Translations under genes and position numbers: made by a program | Notes under the pieces: model-generated | Seen by the model: only the letters and a program-made list of their open reading frames with translations | Database searches by the model: none | Told to the model about the DNA's origin: nothing | In this document: positions 13,376 through 24,010 of the stretch, one piece after another | Layout of the letters: each line of letters starts with the position of its first letter | How positions within the stretch are numbered: position 1 is the stretch's first letter | DNA from: Castor canadensis | Taxonomy: Eukaryota; Chordata; Mammalia; Rodentia; Castoridae | DNA: 64,000 nucleotides | NCBI RefSeq assembly: GCF_047511655.1 | Contig: NC_133397.1 | Location: 19,555,501 to 19,619,500 of the forward strand | Reading direction: 5' to 3'

Positions 13376-13480
13376 ACTCATTTTGTATTTAGGAAAATCA
13401 AGGCCCAGATAAGGCAATGTGTTCATGGTACATGATTAGTAAGAGCCCAAACCCGAGCCTGACTCTAGGGCTGTCTGGTC
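13376..13480 (-). repeat. MIR-like ancient SINE (antisense)
   Basis: Read on the minus strand, this matches the core of the mammal-wide MIR SINE, a tRNA-derived element long inactive. The plus strand shows the diagnostic inverted order: aaaatcaaggcccagataag, then gtacatgattagtaagagccc, then gcctgactctagggctgtct. Divergence is high, and the ends are approximate. Confidence 0.6.
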
Positions 13481-13867
13481 CAGGCTCCAAGAGCTGCTGA
13501 GGATGCTGCTCTGATCCAAGATAACTTCCTGGCAAACCCCAACCTAAATTAACTCAAACCTCAGTCTTCCCCTCCCCTGCCACAGCTCAGAGGAAAGTCC
13601 ATGCTTATGGAGTACACCCATTCCAGCCTTTCACCTGCACCTGGAGCTCTGGGCAAGGCCACACCTGCTTGCAGTCAGCTCCTCCTTTACTCCCCACAGG
13701 GACAATGCCAGTTCCCATCATGCTCTTCGAGCACTCTACCTTTCCCTGCCCTTTTTTCTACCAGGAGAGGAACATGGCTTCTAATTCATTTGATTCACTT
13801 TCCACCAGCATCTTATCAAAAGGCATAATAGTGTCATAAGGAGTCCCTGAGTAGAGCCAAAGTAAGT
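13481..13867. other. No feature recognised
   Basis: Between two MIR copies. It contains a 75-codon open frame at 13601-13828 (proline- and serine-rich, no known motif) that is within chance expectation. I see no promoter or exon signature. Confidence 0.5.
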
Positions 13868-14062
13868 CTAAATCTTAGCCCCCCCACCATTTTCCAATGC
13901 TTGATTTCTAGCAAGTTGTTTAGCCTCTCTCTCCACATCAGCTTCCTTTCCTGCAAAATGGGCATAATAGCAATGTCTACCTGATGGAACTTCTGGGCAG
14001 TCTGAATAAATGGATAAATGAAAGACATTTGGAACAGTGCCTAGCACACAGTGAGTACAAGA
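13868..14062 (+). repeat. MIR ancient SINE
   Basis: MIR-type element in sense orientation. Diagnostic pieces in order are agttgtttagcctctctctc (about 13914-13933), cagcttcctttcctgcaaaa (about 13939-13958), tgggcataatagcaatgtct, and the 3' end aacagtgcctagcacacagt (about 14033-14052). The last two reproduce the typical ending of MIR. Ends are approximate. Confidence 0.8.
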
Positions 14063-14266
14063 TATGTCTCCTTCTTACCTGTGCTGGCTTGGGGAATCCA
14101 CCAGAGAAGGCAAGCATGGCCCCTGCCTTAACACTAACACGGAAGTCCATGTAAGACATAATTAGAAAATAGATAATTAGAGTTGAGATGAGTACTCTGA
14201 AGGAAAAGTACAAAGTGCAATGAGAGCATGTCCGAGAAGGTCAGGATGAGTCAGAACCAGCTAGAT

Positions 14267-14465
14267 CAGGGATTGGCAAACTGTGGCCTGGCTAGTTTTA
14301 ATAAATAAAGATTATTAGAATGCAGCCTCGCCCTTTCATTTACAGGTTGGCAATGGCTGCTTTTATAGTATAACAGCAGAGAGGACTATTCAAGTCAGAG
14401 ACCTCACAGTCCACAAGACAAAAATATTTGTCATCAGGTCCTTCCAGAAAATGTTTGCTGACCCC
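14267..14465 (+). mobile_element. Non-autonomous hAT-type DNA transposon
   Basis: A short fossil DNA transposon with no coding capacity. Terminal sequences gattggcaaac (about 14271-14281) and gtttgctgaccc (about 14453-14464) form an imperfect inverted pair. The interior carries ataaataaagattattagaa, ccctttcatttac and caatggctgcttttatagta, a pattern I recognise from a common mammalian MER/hAT family. I am not certain of the family name. It was moved in the past by a hAT transposase supplied elsewhere. Confidence 0.75.
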
Positions 14466-14800
14466 CAAATTAGATGAAGAGGGACAGGGGGACAATCCAT
14501 ACAGAGAATGCAGAGAAGTGGATCTGGGGACAAAAAAAATCTTGAAAAATGTGAATCCCTCAGGCACAAACTCCCTGAATTCCCAAACTCATATCTAAAA
14601 ATGCATCTGCATATATAAATGACTCCATCTCCTTTTTTTCTCATCCCTGAGGAAAAGGTACCCCCCCATTCAAGACTGTACCCTCCTCTCTGCTCACAGT
14701 TCACTCTCCTCAAGTGATGCCCCTTCTAGTTACTCTCTCTCTTTCTACTGGATGTTCAGTCTCTCACTCTTTCCTAGACACACACATACACACACAACCC

Positions 14801-14910
14801 TATTTTGAGGCAGGTTTTGCTATATAACCAGGCTGGTCTCAAACTTGAGATGCACCTGCTGCAGCTTCCCAAGTGCTGTGATTGACAGGTATGCACAACC
14901 ATGCCCAGTT
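14801..14910 (-). mobile_element. B1-like (7SL-derived) SINE, antisense
   Basis: On the plus strand this reads tattttgaggcaggttttgc, then accaggctggtctcaaac, then cttcccaagtgctgtgattg, then atgcacaaccatgccc. This is the reverse complement of a B1/Alu-type element derived from 7SL RNA. The antisense T-rich head sits next to a degenerate CA run (14779-14798) that probably grew from its A-tail. Such elements are copied by L1 machinery. Confidence 0.85.
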
Positions 14911-15194
14911 TCCTGGACCCCTTTGCTCACTGCCTCTCTCAGAGACATCATCATCCTGTCTTCCCATGAAGGCTAGCAGCTTAGGGGTTCTCCTGAGAGC
15001 ATCTCCTTCACCCTCACAAGTCCTGTGATTCCTTCCCCTTATAACCTTTCTTCTCCCTCCTCCATTTCCATGTCAAGTGCCCATTTGTTTCAGGTCCTCT
15101 TCAGCCCTTACTAGAACCATCCCCCATATTCCCTCTTCCCCAAGAGCCAGTCATCCTACCTCCAGGACTTAACCTTCCCACCATGCTCCCCAAC

Positions 15195-15440
15195 TCTGCC
15201 TTCACAGTCATCTTCTTAAAATGCAAATCTGACCATGTCACTCCCTGTCTTAAAACCTATCTAAAACCCCAATTGTTTAGGGTAAGAATACTAACTTTTA
15301 AATACAGTATGAAAAACTCTACATAACCTGCTCCTACCCATCTCCAGCTTTATCCCTGCAAACTATGCCTATCTATCCTATTGAAGCAAATATTTCTCTT
15401 TCTTCTTGATAATCTGACACCTTTGGATGCCTTCCATGTT
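15195..15440 (+). repeat. L2 LINE fragment
   Basis: An old L2 (CR1-clade LINE) fragment. Recognisable blocks: tgcaaatctgaccatgtcac (about 15222-15241), tccctgtcttaaaacc, taacctgctcctacccatct (about 15324-15343) and the start of the tctttcttcttg segment. It is inactive and diverged, with approximate ends. Confidence 0.75.
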
Positions 15441-15944
15441 TCACAAATTCCTCACCTCTGAGTTTGGGGAAGATATTCACTTTCCCAGCCTCCCTAATGA
15501 TGTCAGATTCCTTGGCAATGCCACAGCTTAGCACTGTGTTGTCAACAGAGAAAGCCACTGTTAATATATCCAACAAAGAAACAATGTTATCTCCTGTAAA
15601 CCACACAGTTCTGTCATGCAATTCTGAAGCATAGTTCCTGGGACTATAGATTCAAGCTTATAGTTTCTGCCCTCCTAGAAATTCTATAAGCAACCTGTTC
15701 ATTAAGAAATTCATTTTCTACTTAATCTAGCAGAGTTAATTTCAGTTTTCTGAAACTAAGAATAATGATACCTTGAAGCCTTTTCTTACATCCCATTACC
15801 ACTCAACAGGGAAAGCCAAACTCTTTCTCTTTTGTGTCCCCAATATGCCATAGTATACATGTGCATACACACATACACTCAATTTAAGAACCGTGAAACA
15901 TGTATACATTTATATTCATTTCTCCCTCCCTTTCTATCACAAAA

Positions 15945-16165
15945 TCACTCATTCATTCATCAAACATAATGATATTTCTACTACATACCAGACACTATCC
16001 TATGTCCTAACAACATTGCAGAGACAAAGGCAAAAAAAGTTTTCTGCCTTTATTGGACTTACGTGTGAGAATGCAGAAGATGCTTTACCTTGCACCCATC
16101 TCCATGCGCCCACCGTAATGCTGGGCACAGAGAATGTACTCAATGCATGTTTGCAGGATGTGTGA
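15945..16165 (+). repeat. L2-like fragment
   Basis: This carries attcattcatcaaacataat, then actacataccagacactatc, then ttggactta, and finally acagagaatgtactcaatgc. It is similar to the widespread mammalian L2 3' region with the sense 'attcattcaac...tgccaggcac'. Divergence is high, and only the general family call is supported. Confidence 0.5.
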
Positions 16166-16547
16166 AAGAGTGATGACCTTTGTGGCCCGAGCCATTCCCC
16201 CAGACTCTTTTCAATTCAGCCTAACATTGAAGAGCTCATGGTGCCCGTGATTTTCATCCTGAGATTTGCTTCACCACCAGCATCATGCTGTGGAATAAGG
16301 GTAGAATCTATGATGCACCCTGGTCATGTTTCCCTTTTTCTAAGTTTCTGGGAAAAGAATATCTATCTTATTCCTTTTCAGTAGCATTGAGCTGAGAGAT
16401 GGCTAATTTCATGTCCTAGTTATTGGAGTTATCAGCGACAAAAGGCTTTGATTTACTTCTTTGTGTTCCCTTTATTCTAACTCATGCTGGACTTGGAAAA
16501 TAGTAGGTATTCAATAAACTGAAATTGAACTTGACTTTGTTGACCAC

Positions 16548-16621
16548 ACACACACATATATATTTGTATATATATATATATATACAGTATATATTGTATA
16601 TATGTGTATATATGTATACGT

Positions 16622-16653
<32 letters not shown>

Positions 16654-16655
16654 CT
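16548..16655. repeat. Compound (CA)n/(TA)n microsatellite
   Basis: A short CA tract runs into interrupted TA tracts (16558-16625), followed by a pure (AT)n run at about 16628-16653. The alternating AT sequence can extrude cruciforms and is expected to vary in length. Open frames across it in several readings are simple-sequence artefacts. Confidence 0.93.
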
Positions 16656-17655
16656 CATAGACCATGTGAAGAGAGCCACAGGGTCTAATTTTTGCAGAAA
16701 AATTCAGAACAGTCTCTGATTAGTGAGTTTGCTCCATTTCCCAAGAAATCATTTTAACCTTTAAACACAGAAGGTCAGCGTCTCCTCTCTCTGCTCATGC
16801 ATAATTCCCCTGCCCTCTGCTCTTCAGTGCTGCAGCTCCCTGCCTGTGAGAGAGACAGAGTCAGCAGGAGGAACAGCAAGGGTACTCAGAGGCCCAGGCT
16901 GCCTCCATGGGATTGACTAAGCCCTCAGAATATGTTGTCTCATTTGCTACATTATTAATAAAATTGCAAGAAGTTTGGGAGAAAACTTTTTTCCCACCTA
17001 GAAAAATTAACATTTATCCTGCACACCATGTGAACTGAGGAAGATGAACATTAATAAAACAGAAAATGTTCCCTTTGAGTCTTCACTGGCAGTCAATGCC
17101 AGCAGAGGACTTTGAAACAAAGCAGGGAATGGGATAGGTCAGGCTGGACATGTCAGGATGGCCAGGTAGGCACTGTGAGTTGTCCCCACATTGGGGACAG
17201 AGGAAATCCAGCCAGTCACAGCATCCTGAGTTTTATCACAGATGGCAGATACACTGTTGGAAGTGTTCTGGGATAGGAAATCCTACCATGGGCAATGGTT
17301 CATAAGAGAAAAAGAGATGCAAAAATTAGGCCAAGGTCAGCCAGATGCAGTAATTTCTTGAAATGCCTGAACTGGCCTGCAGGGCCAGTTTGAAGCTGGA
17401 AGAGGTCAGTGTATGTAGAAAGGTGGAAGCCTCCAGATAGGTCACTCTGATTGGTGGAACTAATTATTCATAGAATTCAGTACTTTAGTGCCTTTAGCAG
17501 TCATGTTAAGGTGTTAACTTAGATTATTTCCTCATCTGATATAGCACACCTCATCATCTCTTTGCCCATTGCTGGCTTTCATCCTTTCCTCGTTGTTGCC
17601 AGGTCCTATCACATAACCTACTCATGTGTGTTGCATGTTGTGGATTGTGGATTTC
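16656..17655. other. No gene seen
   Basis: One kilobase of mixed-composition single-copy DNA. I see no exon with splice context, RNA or recent transposon. Confidence 0.5.
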
Positions 17656-17790
17656 ATCACATTACAATAGTAGAATGTAAGCTGTTTAAGGATGATGTCA
17701 TATTATTTACTGCTGTGCCCCTTACTTCTGGATCGGTGCCTGGGGTCCCATAAATATTTATTGGGCTTATAAATAAATTCAGAATATCCT
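17656..17790 (+). repeat. L2 LINE 3' end fragment
   Basis: Contains the characteristic L2 3' order: agaatgtaagctgtttaag (about 17671-17689), then atttactgctgtgcccctta (about 17705-17724), then ggtgcctggggtcccataaa, then tatttattgggctta. This matches the '-atgtaagct...tgcctggcacataataaatattt-' ending of L2. It is an inactive fossil. Confidence 0.75.
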
Positions 17791-19083
17791 GAATTGAAAC
17801 TCCTAAGTCGTCTCACTTAAACTGCTTATGGGCCAGGATTACCTGGTCTGTATTTGTGCAATTGTGAGTATTTCACTAAAAATGCAGCATTTTATCTTTT
17901 GGGTTTTGGTTCATTTTATAGCCTTTCAAGTTTAGTAAGTCTTGATTCTGACACAATTGTGGTTCCTCTCAACCTTGTCAATTCCCCAAAAATCAAGGAA
18001 ACATGCCAAGTCATTGATAAATATTAAACATACAGAGCCTCCTGACATGTCAGCAGATATATCCCCTTAGCCCTAGTTTAGCTGTAATAAGTCATTTGCA
18101 TTAGGAATTATAGAGACAGAGGCTCTCAACCCCGGGAACTTGGAAATCAAGTAAGCTGATGCCTCCATTTTACAGATGGAGATTCCAGGGACACAAATGG
18201 GGTAATGGGTGAAACCATGGTGGCCTTTTTGACATCATATAAAGTGCAGTGGTAAGCTCATAAACCTCACCTATATAAATCAAATTATGTTTAAATTCTG
18301 AAAATAGACTTTCTTCATTGAGCCAGAGATTCCACAGTAATGAATATCCAGGGTGACTTTGGGATTTGATGGGCCATTCCAGAACCTGAATTTGCCATCG
18401 TCCATGCCAGACAGGTGAGAGCCATGCACAAAGCTTATCTATACATTATCTTTTCTCATCCTAAGTGTAGTCCTTGCCCAGCAACTAGAAGGTTTGGAAA
18501 GCCTGCCCAGAGCACTTGACCCCCTTCCTCACCATTTCCTTCTTTCTTCCTCTTCCTGAGAAAGCCAGTGCTGTCTTGTTCTCTTCATTTTCCACCCAAC
18601 AGAGACTTGTAAACTTATTTAGATGGGATACAAATGCCAAGAATACACCGATGAGCTAGGGCCAGTAGATTCTCAAAGACAAGAGGGAAGTTTCTTGACC
18701 ACGATGAAAGGATAAAATCCTTTGGCGCTCAGTGAGTACTTCAGAATTTACCAAAAATGTGCCTGGAAACAGCCAGAAATGCAAGGCTAAATGGAAGAGA
18801 CAATCACAGTATATATTTTTGAATGAATTAATAAATAATTTCAGTAGATAAAAAAGAAAGCACACATAATAATGCAAAGTGATGATACTCTCTCAAGAAA
18901 CTGACATCAGAGGAAATTACAAATAGCGCCTCCCCTCTCCTTGCTGTACAAGGAAAGTGCAACCCTGGGGTGCAAATCCTACAGGGTAGCGCTGAGACCA
19001 CTCCTGTTCCTAGCTTTCTTCCCATACCCTGTTTTTCTTCCTCACTCCTTGAATCTTGTTGAATCAAGTCAACAAGACTTCTC
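17791..19083. other. No gene seen
   Basis: No supported gene. A small block near 18160-18220 (ttttacagatggagattcca) may be a decayed MIR on the minus strand. The segment 18236-18275 resembles 20139-20190. Short open frames near 18.7-19.1 kb on the minus strand lack any known domain, and one runs into the following L1 fragment. Confidence 0.5.
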
Positions 19084-19097
19084 AAGAATCCCTTCCT

Positions 19098-19347
19098 TGT
19101 TAGTTTGAGAAGAATCAATTGAGAAAGTAACACATATGTACATGGAAGCATTACTAGGAACCTCCCTATAAAGCTATCCTTACCTCATTTAGCAAAAACC
19201 CCTTGTCCTCCTTATTAATATATTTATACTCTCTCTTCAAAAATTAGAGATAAGAGCAAAACAGTTTCTGCTTGGAGGGGGTGGGGGGAAGCGGGGAGAA
19301 ATGACCCAGTCATTGTATGCACATATGAATAAAGGAAATTTTTAAAA
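19098..19347 (+). mobile_element. L1 lineage A, 3' UTR-only insertion (L1-3UTR-a)
   Basis: A strongly 5'-truncated L1 consisting only of 3' UTR. It starts at gttagtttgagaagaatcaa, equivalent to about 2495 of L1-1, includes ctatccttacctcatttagc, the tatactctctcttc stretch and a G-rich block (about 19277-19300), and ends ttgtatgcacatatgaataaa plus an A-rich tail. Probable 14-bp target-site duplications with one mismatch lie at 19084-19097 (aagaatcccttcct) and 19348-19361 (aagaatccctttct). No coding sequence. Confidence 0.93.
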
Positions 19348-19361
19348 AAGAATCCCTTTCT

Positions 19362-20183
19362 CAGGCTCTGTTTTCAGGGAGCCTGGCCTCAGACCACATT
19401 CTTAAACAATGTGCAATATAGTGTCCTGTGTTGAATCGGGCCCTGCAACATCCTTTTAAATTGTTCCTACCCTACCATCCATGTCTTTCCCCAGATGCAA
19501 TATCTTCAGACTGCCCTTGTCAGACTTCCAGGTTTAACAACCAAGGCAGTAATGGTGGCCATGATAACTGGCCTGTCATAACACATAAAGTATTATGGAA
19601 CCCAAATTTAGACAAAAGGTAAGCAGCTCAGCTCGTGAAGCCAAAAAAGACATGAGCATTTCAAAGCTGCCTAAAGGTATCCTCAGTTACAGGAACAGAA
19701 CCTGTTGCAATCACTAAATATTTATGGGGCAGACTTGGGATGGAGAAAGAGGCAGGTGGAAAGATGCACATCACCAAGATGGAGACAGAAAGAAAGGTTC
19801 ACACAAGCTTATTTTACAAGCTCACATGTGGCCCCTCCTTCCTCTGCAGGTAAAGTGGTAACTTGGGCTCTTCTCTGCCCCCATTGTTCCCCTGTGCCCA
19901 GTAGAAGCTCTGAGATTCTTAGCCTGCTCAGTTTTAAATTCAGACAGATTTTTAACAAAAATCTGACTACTGGGCATGGCCTGGAATTATTCCTACAGTC
20001 TGCCAATATGTAGAGGTCCCTCAATGCTACCAGAAAGTCCTCTGGCCATTCTCTCCTACCTTCCCCAGAGAGGCTACTTCAGGCTTTCTCCACTCACCCA
20101 CCTCCTGTTCCCACACCTTCCAAAGAGATGACCTCAACTTCACATAAAGTGCAGAAGGCAGCAATGGTGAACTCATGAACCTC
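19362..20183. other. No gene seen
   Basis: Open frames of 64-102 codons occur on both strands (for example 19705-20013) without recognisable domains. I see no repeat I can name. Confidence 0.5.
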
Positions 20184-20290
20184 ACATACACACAGTACAT
20201 GTACACAACACACACAATACCATGCACTGCACAGTACACAATGTACATACAAAACATACAAACAGCACGCAACACAATGCACAACACATA
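20184..20290. repeat. Degenerate CA-rich simple repeat
   Basis: About 107 bp built from ACACA, TACA and GCACA-like words (for example acatacacacagtacatgta and acacaacacacacaatacca) with very few T or G interruptions. It encodes low-complexity Cys/Val/Tyr-rich frames on the minus strand that are not genes. It is best read as an eroded (CA)n/(TACA)n microsatellite. Confidence 0.85.
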
Positions 20291-21576
20291 TGGATGCCAC
20301 CTGCCTCTCTCTCCACCCTTCCTCTGAAATGATGAAAGTAGTGGCCCTTCTCCTTGCCCAACCCTGTCTCCTCACTTCCCTTCTCTCCCATGGCTTCCAC
20401 CCCTTCAGCACTGTAGGCTCCTTCCTGGGAGCATTTTATTGTGCTAGAGTTTTACTTCTTTAAAAGAAACAGGAAGTCATAATTATCAGATCACCCCAAC
20501 TCCTGACTACAGTGAGGACAGAAAGCATCAGGTAGCCTCCCCCCTTCCTCCCTGCAGAAGTTGACAAGCCTCTCTGAGCTGTCCCCACACACATATCCTT
20601 TGAACAGCATCATCTGTGTTCCAGATTTCCCTCCCAACACTGTCCCCAACCTAAGTCACTTTTTTCCTCAATTATACTGTCTTCTGATTTTTTTTTTCAT
20701 CTGCCAGCTCTTTCCCAGTTTTAAATTTGATTCTTCAGCCTCAGGTCCTCTGCTTTCCTATTTGCTCACTCATTTTCCTGGCTTCCAGTGTCTGAGTGCT
20801 AATAACCACCACCCCTGGAACTCCAGCCCAGCGCTTGGCCCTAAGCATGTCCTAAGTATAACAAACTTCCTAATAGACAAAAACCGTCAACAAAACCTTC
20901 AATAAACTAAAATCCTCTCTGCCCCTCCACACACACACTTTGCTCTTTACCCCAATGTCTCATAGTAAATTAGTTGCCCAAATCAGAGACTTAGAAAAGG
21001 TTTGTGACACTTGATATTTAACCTTCTTCTTCCTTAACTAGTAAACCTCTGTATCCTATGTCTTCTAATTGTCCCTCAAGTCCATCTTCCTCCCTGTTTC
21101 TCAACTGATGTCTCCATTGCCTCACCCTCTGTCTTGGGACTGGCCTTTGTCCTAATATGTGTCCTACTGACTCCTGGTACAGCCAGATGGCCCTGATACA
21201 CACATCGCAGCTCGCTACTGTCTCCTGAATCTCCTTTTCTGAGTAGCTGCCCACCCGCTCCGCCCTTGTCTGGGAGGAGCAGACTCAGAGAGGAGAAATA
21301 GAGCAGAATCCAGCAAAGCCAGCAAGCGGCAAGGAAATTATTGATTAGTACATTTGTTTGTTCATTAAATTATGCCTTCAAACTTGGAGTTAGTCCTCTG
21401 GGAGTCTCCAGGCCCCAGTGCTTAGTTTTCTTGTGTATTTCCTTCATAACACTTACTTCCATTTGTTATTATTTTCTTTGGTTTACTGTTTTTCACTAAA
21501 AACAAATCTGTCTCTTCTTTAAAAATGTAAGTTCCTCAGAGAAAAGGTATACTAATGATCTGATATGATTTCTCAA
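20291..21576. other. No gene seen; possible faint L2 at its right end
   Basis: Pyrimidine-rich single-copy DNA. The longest open frame (20561-20905, plus) has no family resemblance. From about 21430 to 21570, tcataacacttacttccatt and aaaatgtaagttcctcagag recall an L2 3' region, but the match is weak. Confidence 0.45.
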
Positions 21577-21925
21577 TTAGTTCAGGTTGCTCTACAAGAT
21601 CCAATAGACTGGGCAGTTTTATCAACAGAAATTTATTTTTCTGGGTTCTAGAGCTGGGAAGTCCAAAATCATGGTGCTGGCAAATACAGTGTGTAATGAG
21701 GGTCACCTTCCATGTTTGCAGATGGCATTTGTCTGTGTATTCTCTTATGGTGGAGAGCAGAAATAGAAAGTAAGCTCTCTCTTTTCTTGTAAGGACACTA
21801 ATCCCATCTTCACCCTCATAACCTAATTGCCTATCAAAGGGCCCACCTCCTAATACTGTCTCATGTCAGATTAGGGTTCCAATATCTGAATTTGAGGGGT
21901 TGAACACAAGCATTCAATTGAAGGA
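21577..21925 (-). mobile_element. MaLR-type LTR (MLT1/MST-like), antisense
   Basis: A solitary long terminal repeat of an ancient ERVL-MaLR element, in antisense. Plus-strand landmarks in reverse order are aacagaaatttatttttctg, gttctagagctgggaagtcc, aaggacactaatcccatctt, gggcccacctcctaatactg and ttagggttccaatatctgaa. This corresponds to the family's AATAAA-type 3' region through its 5' part. There is no internal retroviral coding sequence. Flanking duplications were not resolvable. Confidence 0.8.
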
Positions 21926-22635
21926 GTAGGATATCCATAGCTTCTAGTACAAAGTAGGGCACATAGCAGATCCTCCAAAGTATTTATGGAATAATTGAAG
22001 GGGTGAATGAATAACCAAATTAGCACATGATAGTTTCTGGCCAGAGTCAGTTCTATCATTAGCCTGAAAACAAATTTTGTTATCATCTGTTGCCAAGTAT
22101 TTACCAATAACCTCCCATACTCTAAATATGAAGTGGGGGCCAGATATACTTAAGGATTTTCTATACTTAAGTTTCTCTGGGGAAGTATTAATCCAGGTGC
22201 CATTGCCCTGGATGTTGTTTCTGCCTGTATTGTTCTTTCTCTTCATCATCATCAAGCCAGTCTTTCTCATCATTCAGCTAAGCATCGCCTCAGCACAGCC
22301 TTCTGTGGCCACACCTCCTAACATAGTCACAGCATCCACATTTCATTACGTTCTGGATTTTAATCTTCTGTACAACTCTTACCATATTGAATTTTTCATG
22401 TTTACTTACTTCTATATTCCCTATATAATTTTATTGCTGCAAAACAAACTATCATAAATTTAGCAGCTGAGAACAATACTCGCTTATTAGATCACAGTTC
22501 TGTAAGTCAGAAGTCTGGTCACAGAGTTGTTGAGTTCTCTGCTCAGAATTCACAAGGCTGAAATTGAGGCACTGAATGACTATATTCTCATCAAGAGGTT
22601 GGAATCCCCTTCCAAGTTCATGAAGTTGTAGATGT
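21926..22635. other. Spacer between two MaLR LTRs
   Basis: About 700 bp without an identified gene. A 126-codon plus-strand frame (22077-22457) is rich in hydrophobic residues but has no recognised family and overlaps a 109-codon frame on the other strand. It is within chance expectation for this length of DNA. Confidence 0.5.
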
Positions 22636-22851
22636 TTTAGTCTGTCTTCTGTTGCTAATAACAAAGTACCACAAGTTAGGTAAGTCATAAAGAAAAGATG
22701 TTTATTTTGGCACAAAATTCTGGTCCAAGGTCAAGGGACCACAGCAGGTGATGACCTTCTTGCTGGCAGAGACCCAAGTGGCACAAAGCATCATGTAAGA
22801 GATAGGGAGTACCTACTATCTCTTCTAGTTTCTCTCTCAATCTCTCTCTCT

Positions 22852-22902
<51 letters not shown>

Positions 22903-23076
22903 TATAAAGAATTCAATCATGGAGGCTCCACCCCAATGGCCTTATATAATGCTAATCACCTCCCAAAGTCTCCACCTCTTAGTGGATTAAGTTTCCGTTC
23001 TCTTAATACTTCACAATGGGGATTAAATCTTGAAATGCATTTTTGGAGGGAACAAATCATATTTAAACCGTAGCAG
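22636..23076 (-). mobile_element. MaLR-type LTR, antisense, with internal (CT)n expansion
   Basis: Second solitary MaLR LTR on the minus strand. Blocks read on the plus strand: ttttagtctgtcttctgttg, gtaccacaagttaggtaagt, aattctggtccaaggtcaag, tggaggctccaccccaatgg, tcacctcccaaagtctccac, and ggggattaaatcttgaaatg near the end. Its centre (about 22835-22902) is replaced or expanded by a (CT)n microsatellite in the position where related LTRs carry a short tctctctt motif. This suggests the tract grew in place. Confidence 0.82.
22835..22902. repeat. (CT)n microsatellite inside the MaLR LTR
   Basis: Two tctctctctcaat introductory units are followed by an uninterrupted CT run of over 20 units up to 22901. 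It is a homopurine-homopyrimidine mirror repeat, able in principle to form triplex (H-DNA), and likely to be polymorphic. Confidence 0.95.
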
Positions 23077-23867
23077 GCAGGTTTTCATTCCTTGTGGTCA
23101 TAGGACTAAGATTTCCATGAGCTGCAAGGTCTTCCTTGCCTCAGGGCCCCTCCAACTTCAAAGCTAGAAACACAGAATCTTCTTCACATGGAATCCCTCT
23201 CACATTTTTAATATTTTCCTCAGGAAGGGGTCACTCCCTTTAAAGGAATCACCTGATTATGTCAGGCAAACCCAGGAAAATCACCTTTAAAGACAATCTT
23301 GCCATACAACATAGCCTAATCACAGAGTGACTATCCTCTCATATTCCCAGTTCATGACCACACTAAACGGAGAGGGTTAGATGTACACTATTTTGCAGAA
23401 ATGTTGGAGTCCATCTTAGAATTCCGTTTGTTATACACCACTTAAGTACAACTTTGCCTGACTTATTATCTGTGCAACCAATGTCTAGAATAGTGCTTCT
23501 AACCACACAGAAGATGTGTAGAAAATGAAACTATTACACAGCACAGTGAGATAAGCCAAAAAGATTGCTCAGCAGTTAGAGATGACCAAGGCCCAGGAAG
23601 TACTTGGGCTAGCCAGTCCAGCTCAGGGATCAAGGAAATCAAAGTCTGGAAGCCTCTGGATTGAAATAATCCCAACACATAAAGATGCTCATTAGATACA
23701 TTTTATTGTTTATTAATGAAATGAAAAGGAAGAGAGCAATCTCTTCTGGAAACTAGAGATCTAAATAATTGGAAGGACTGGGTTGTGGATGGAGCAAATA
23801 AGAGCTGTGAGCCAATCAAGTGCCTCTTGTCCCCTTTGCTCAGAACCCACCCAACATCCACCTGTGC
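23077..23867. other. No gene seen
   Basis: Single-copy sequence. No supported exon, RNA or named repeat. Confidence 0.5.
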
Positions 23868-24010
23868 CCAAGACCCAGGTCACCTACAACTCGATCTCTT
23901 GCAGGAAGCTTCCTCTAATGCCCCAACCAAGATCCTCTGCACTGAATGCCTCCCTAACTCATGTGGCTTTTTTTAAGGGCTGGCTTTTGACATCCATTTC
24001 CTATTGTGGA
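23868..24010 (+). repeat. Possible L2 fragment
   Basis: The order cacctacaactcgatctctt, gcaggaagcttcctctaatg and aactcatgtggc resembles the L2 'cacctcctc..gaagccttccctga' segment. Divergence is high, and chance similarity cannot be excluded. Confidence 0.4.

Noticed and set aside
16477-16719. Overlapping open frames on both strands around 16.5-16.7 kb
   Set aside because: They are translations of the (CA)n/(TA)n microsatellite (Tyr-Ile repeats).
20027-20411. Cysteine-rich minus-strand frames resembling a small secreted protein
   Set aside because: The cysteines come from the degenerate CA/GT-rich simple repeat at 20184-20290, not from a patterned protein.
20561-20905. 114-codon open frame
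   Set aside because: Pyrimidine-rich DNA with few stops. No domain, no start context and no neighbouring exon.
22077-22457. 126-codon plus-strand open frame
   Set aside because: It lies between two LTR relics, overlaps a 109-codon frame on the other strand and has no known domain. Chance explains it.
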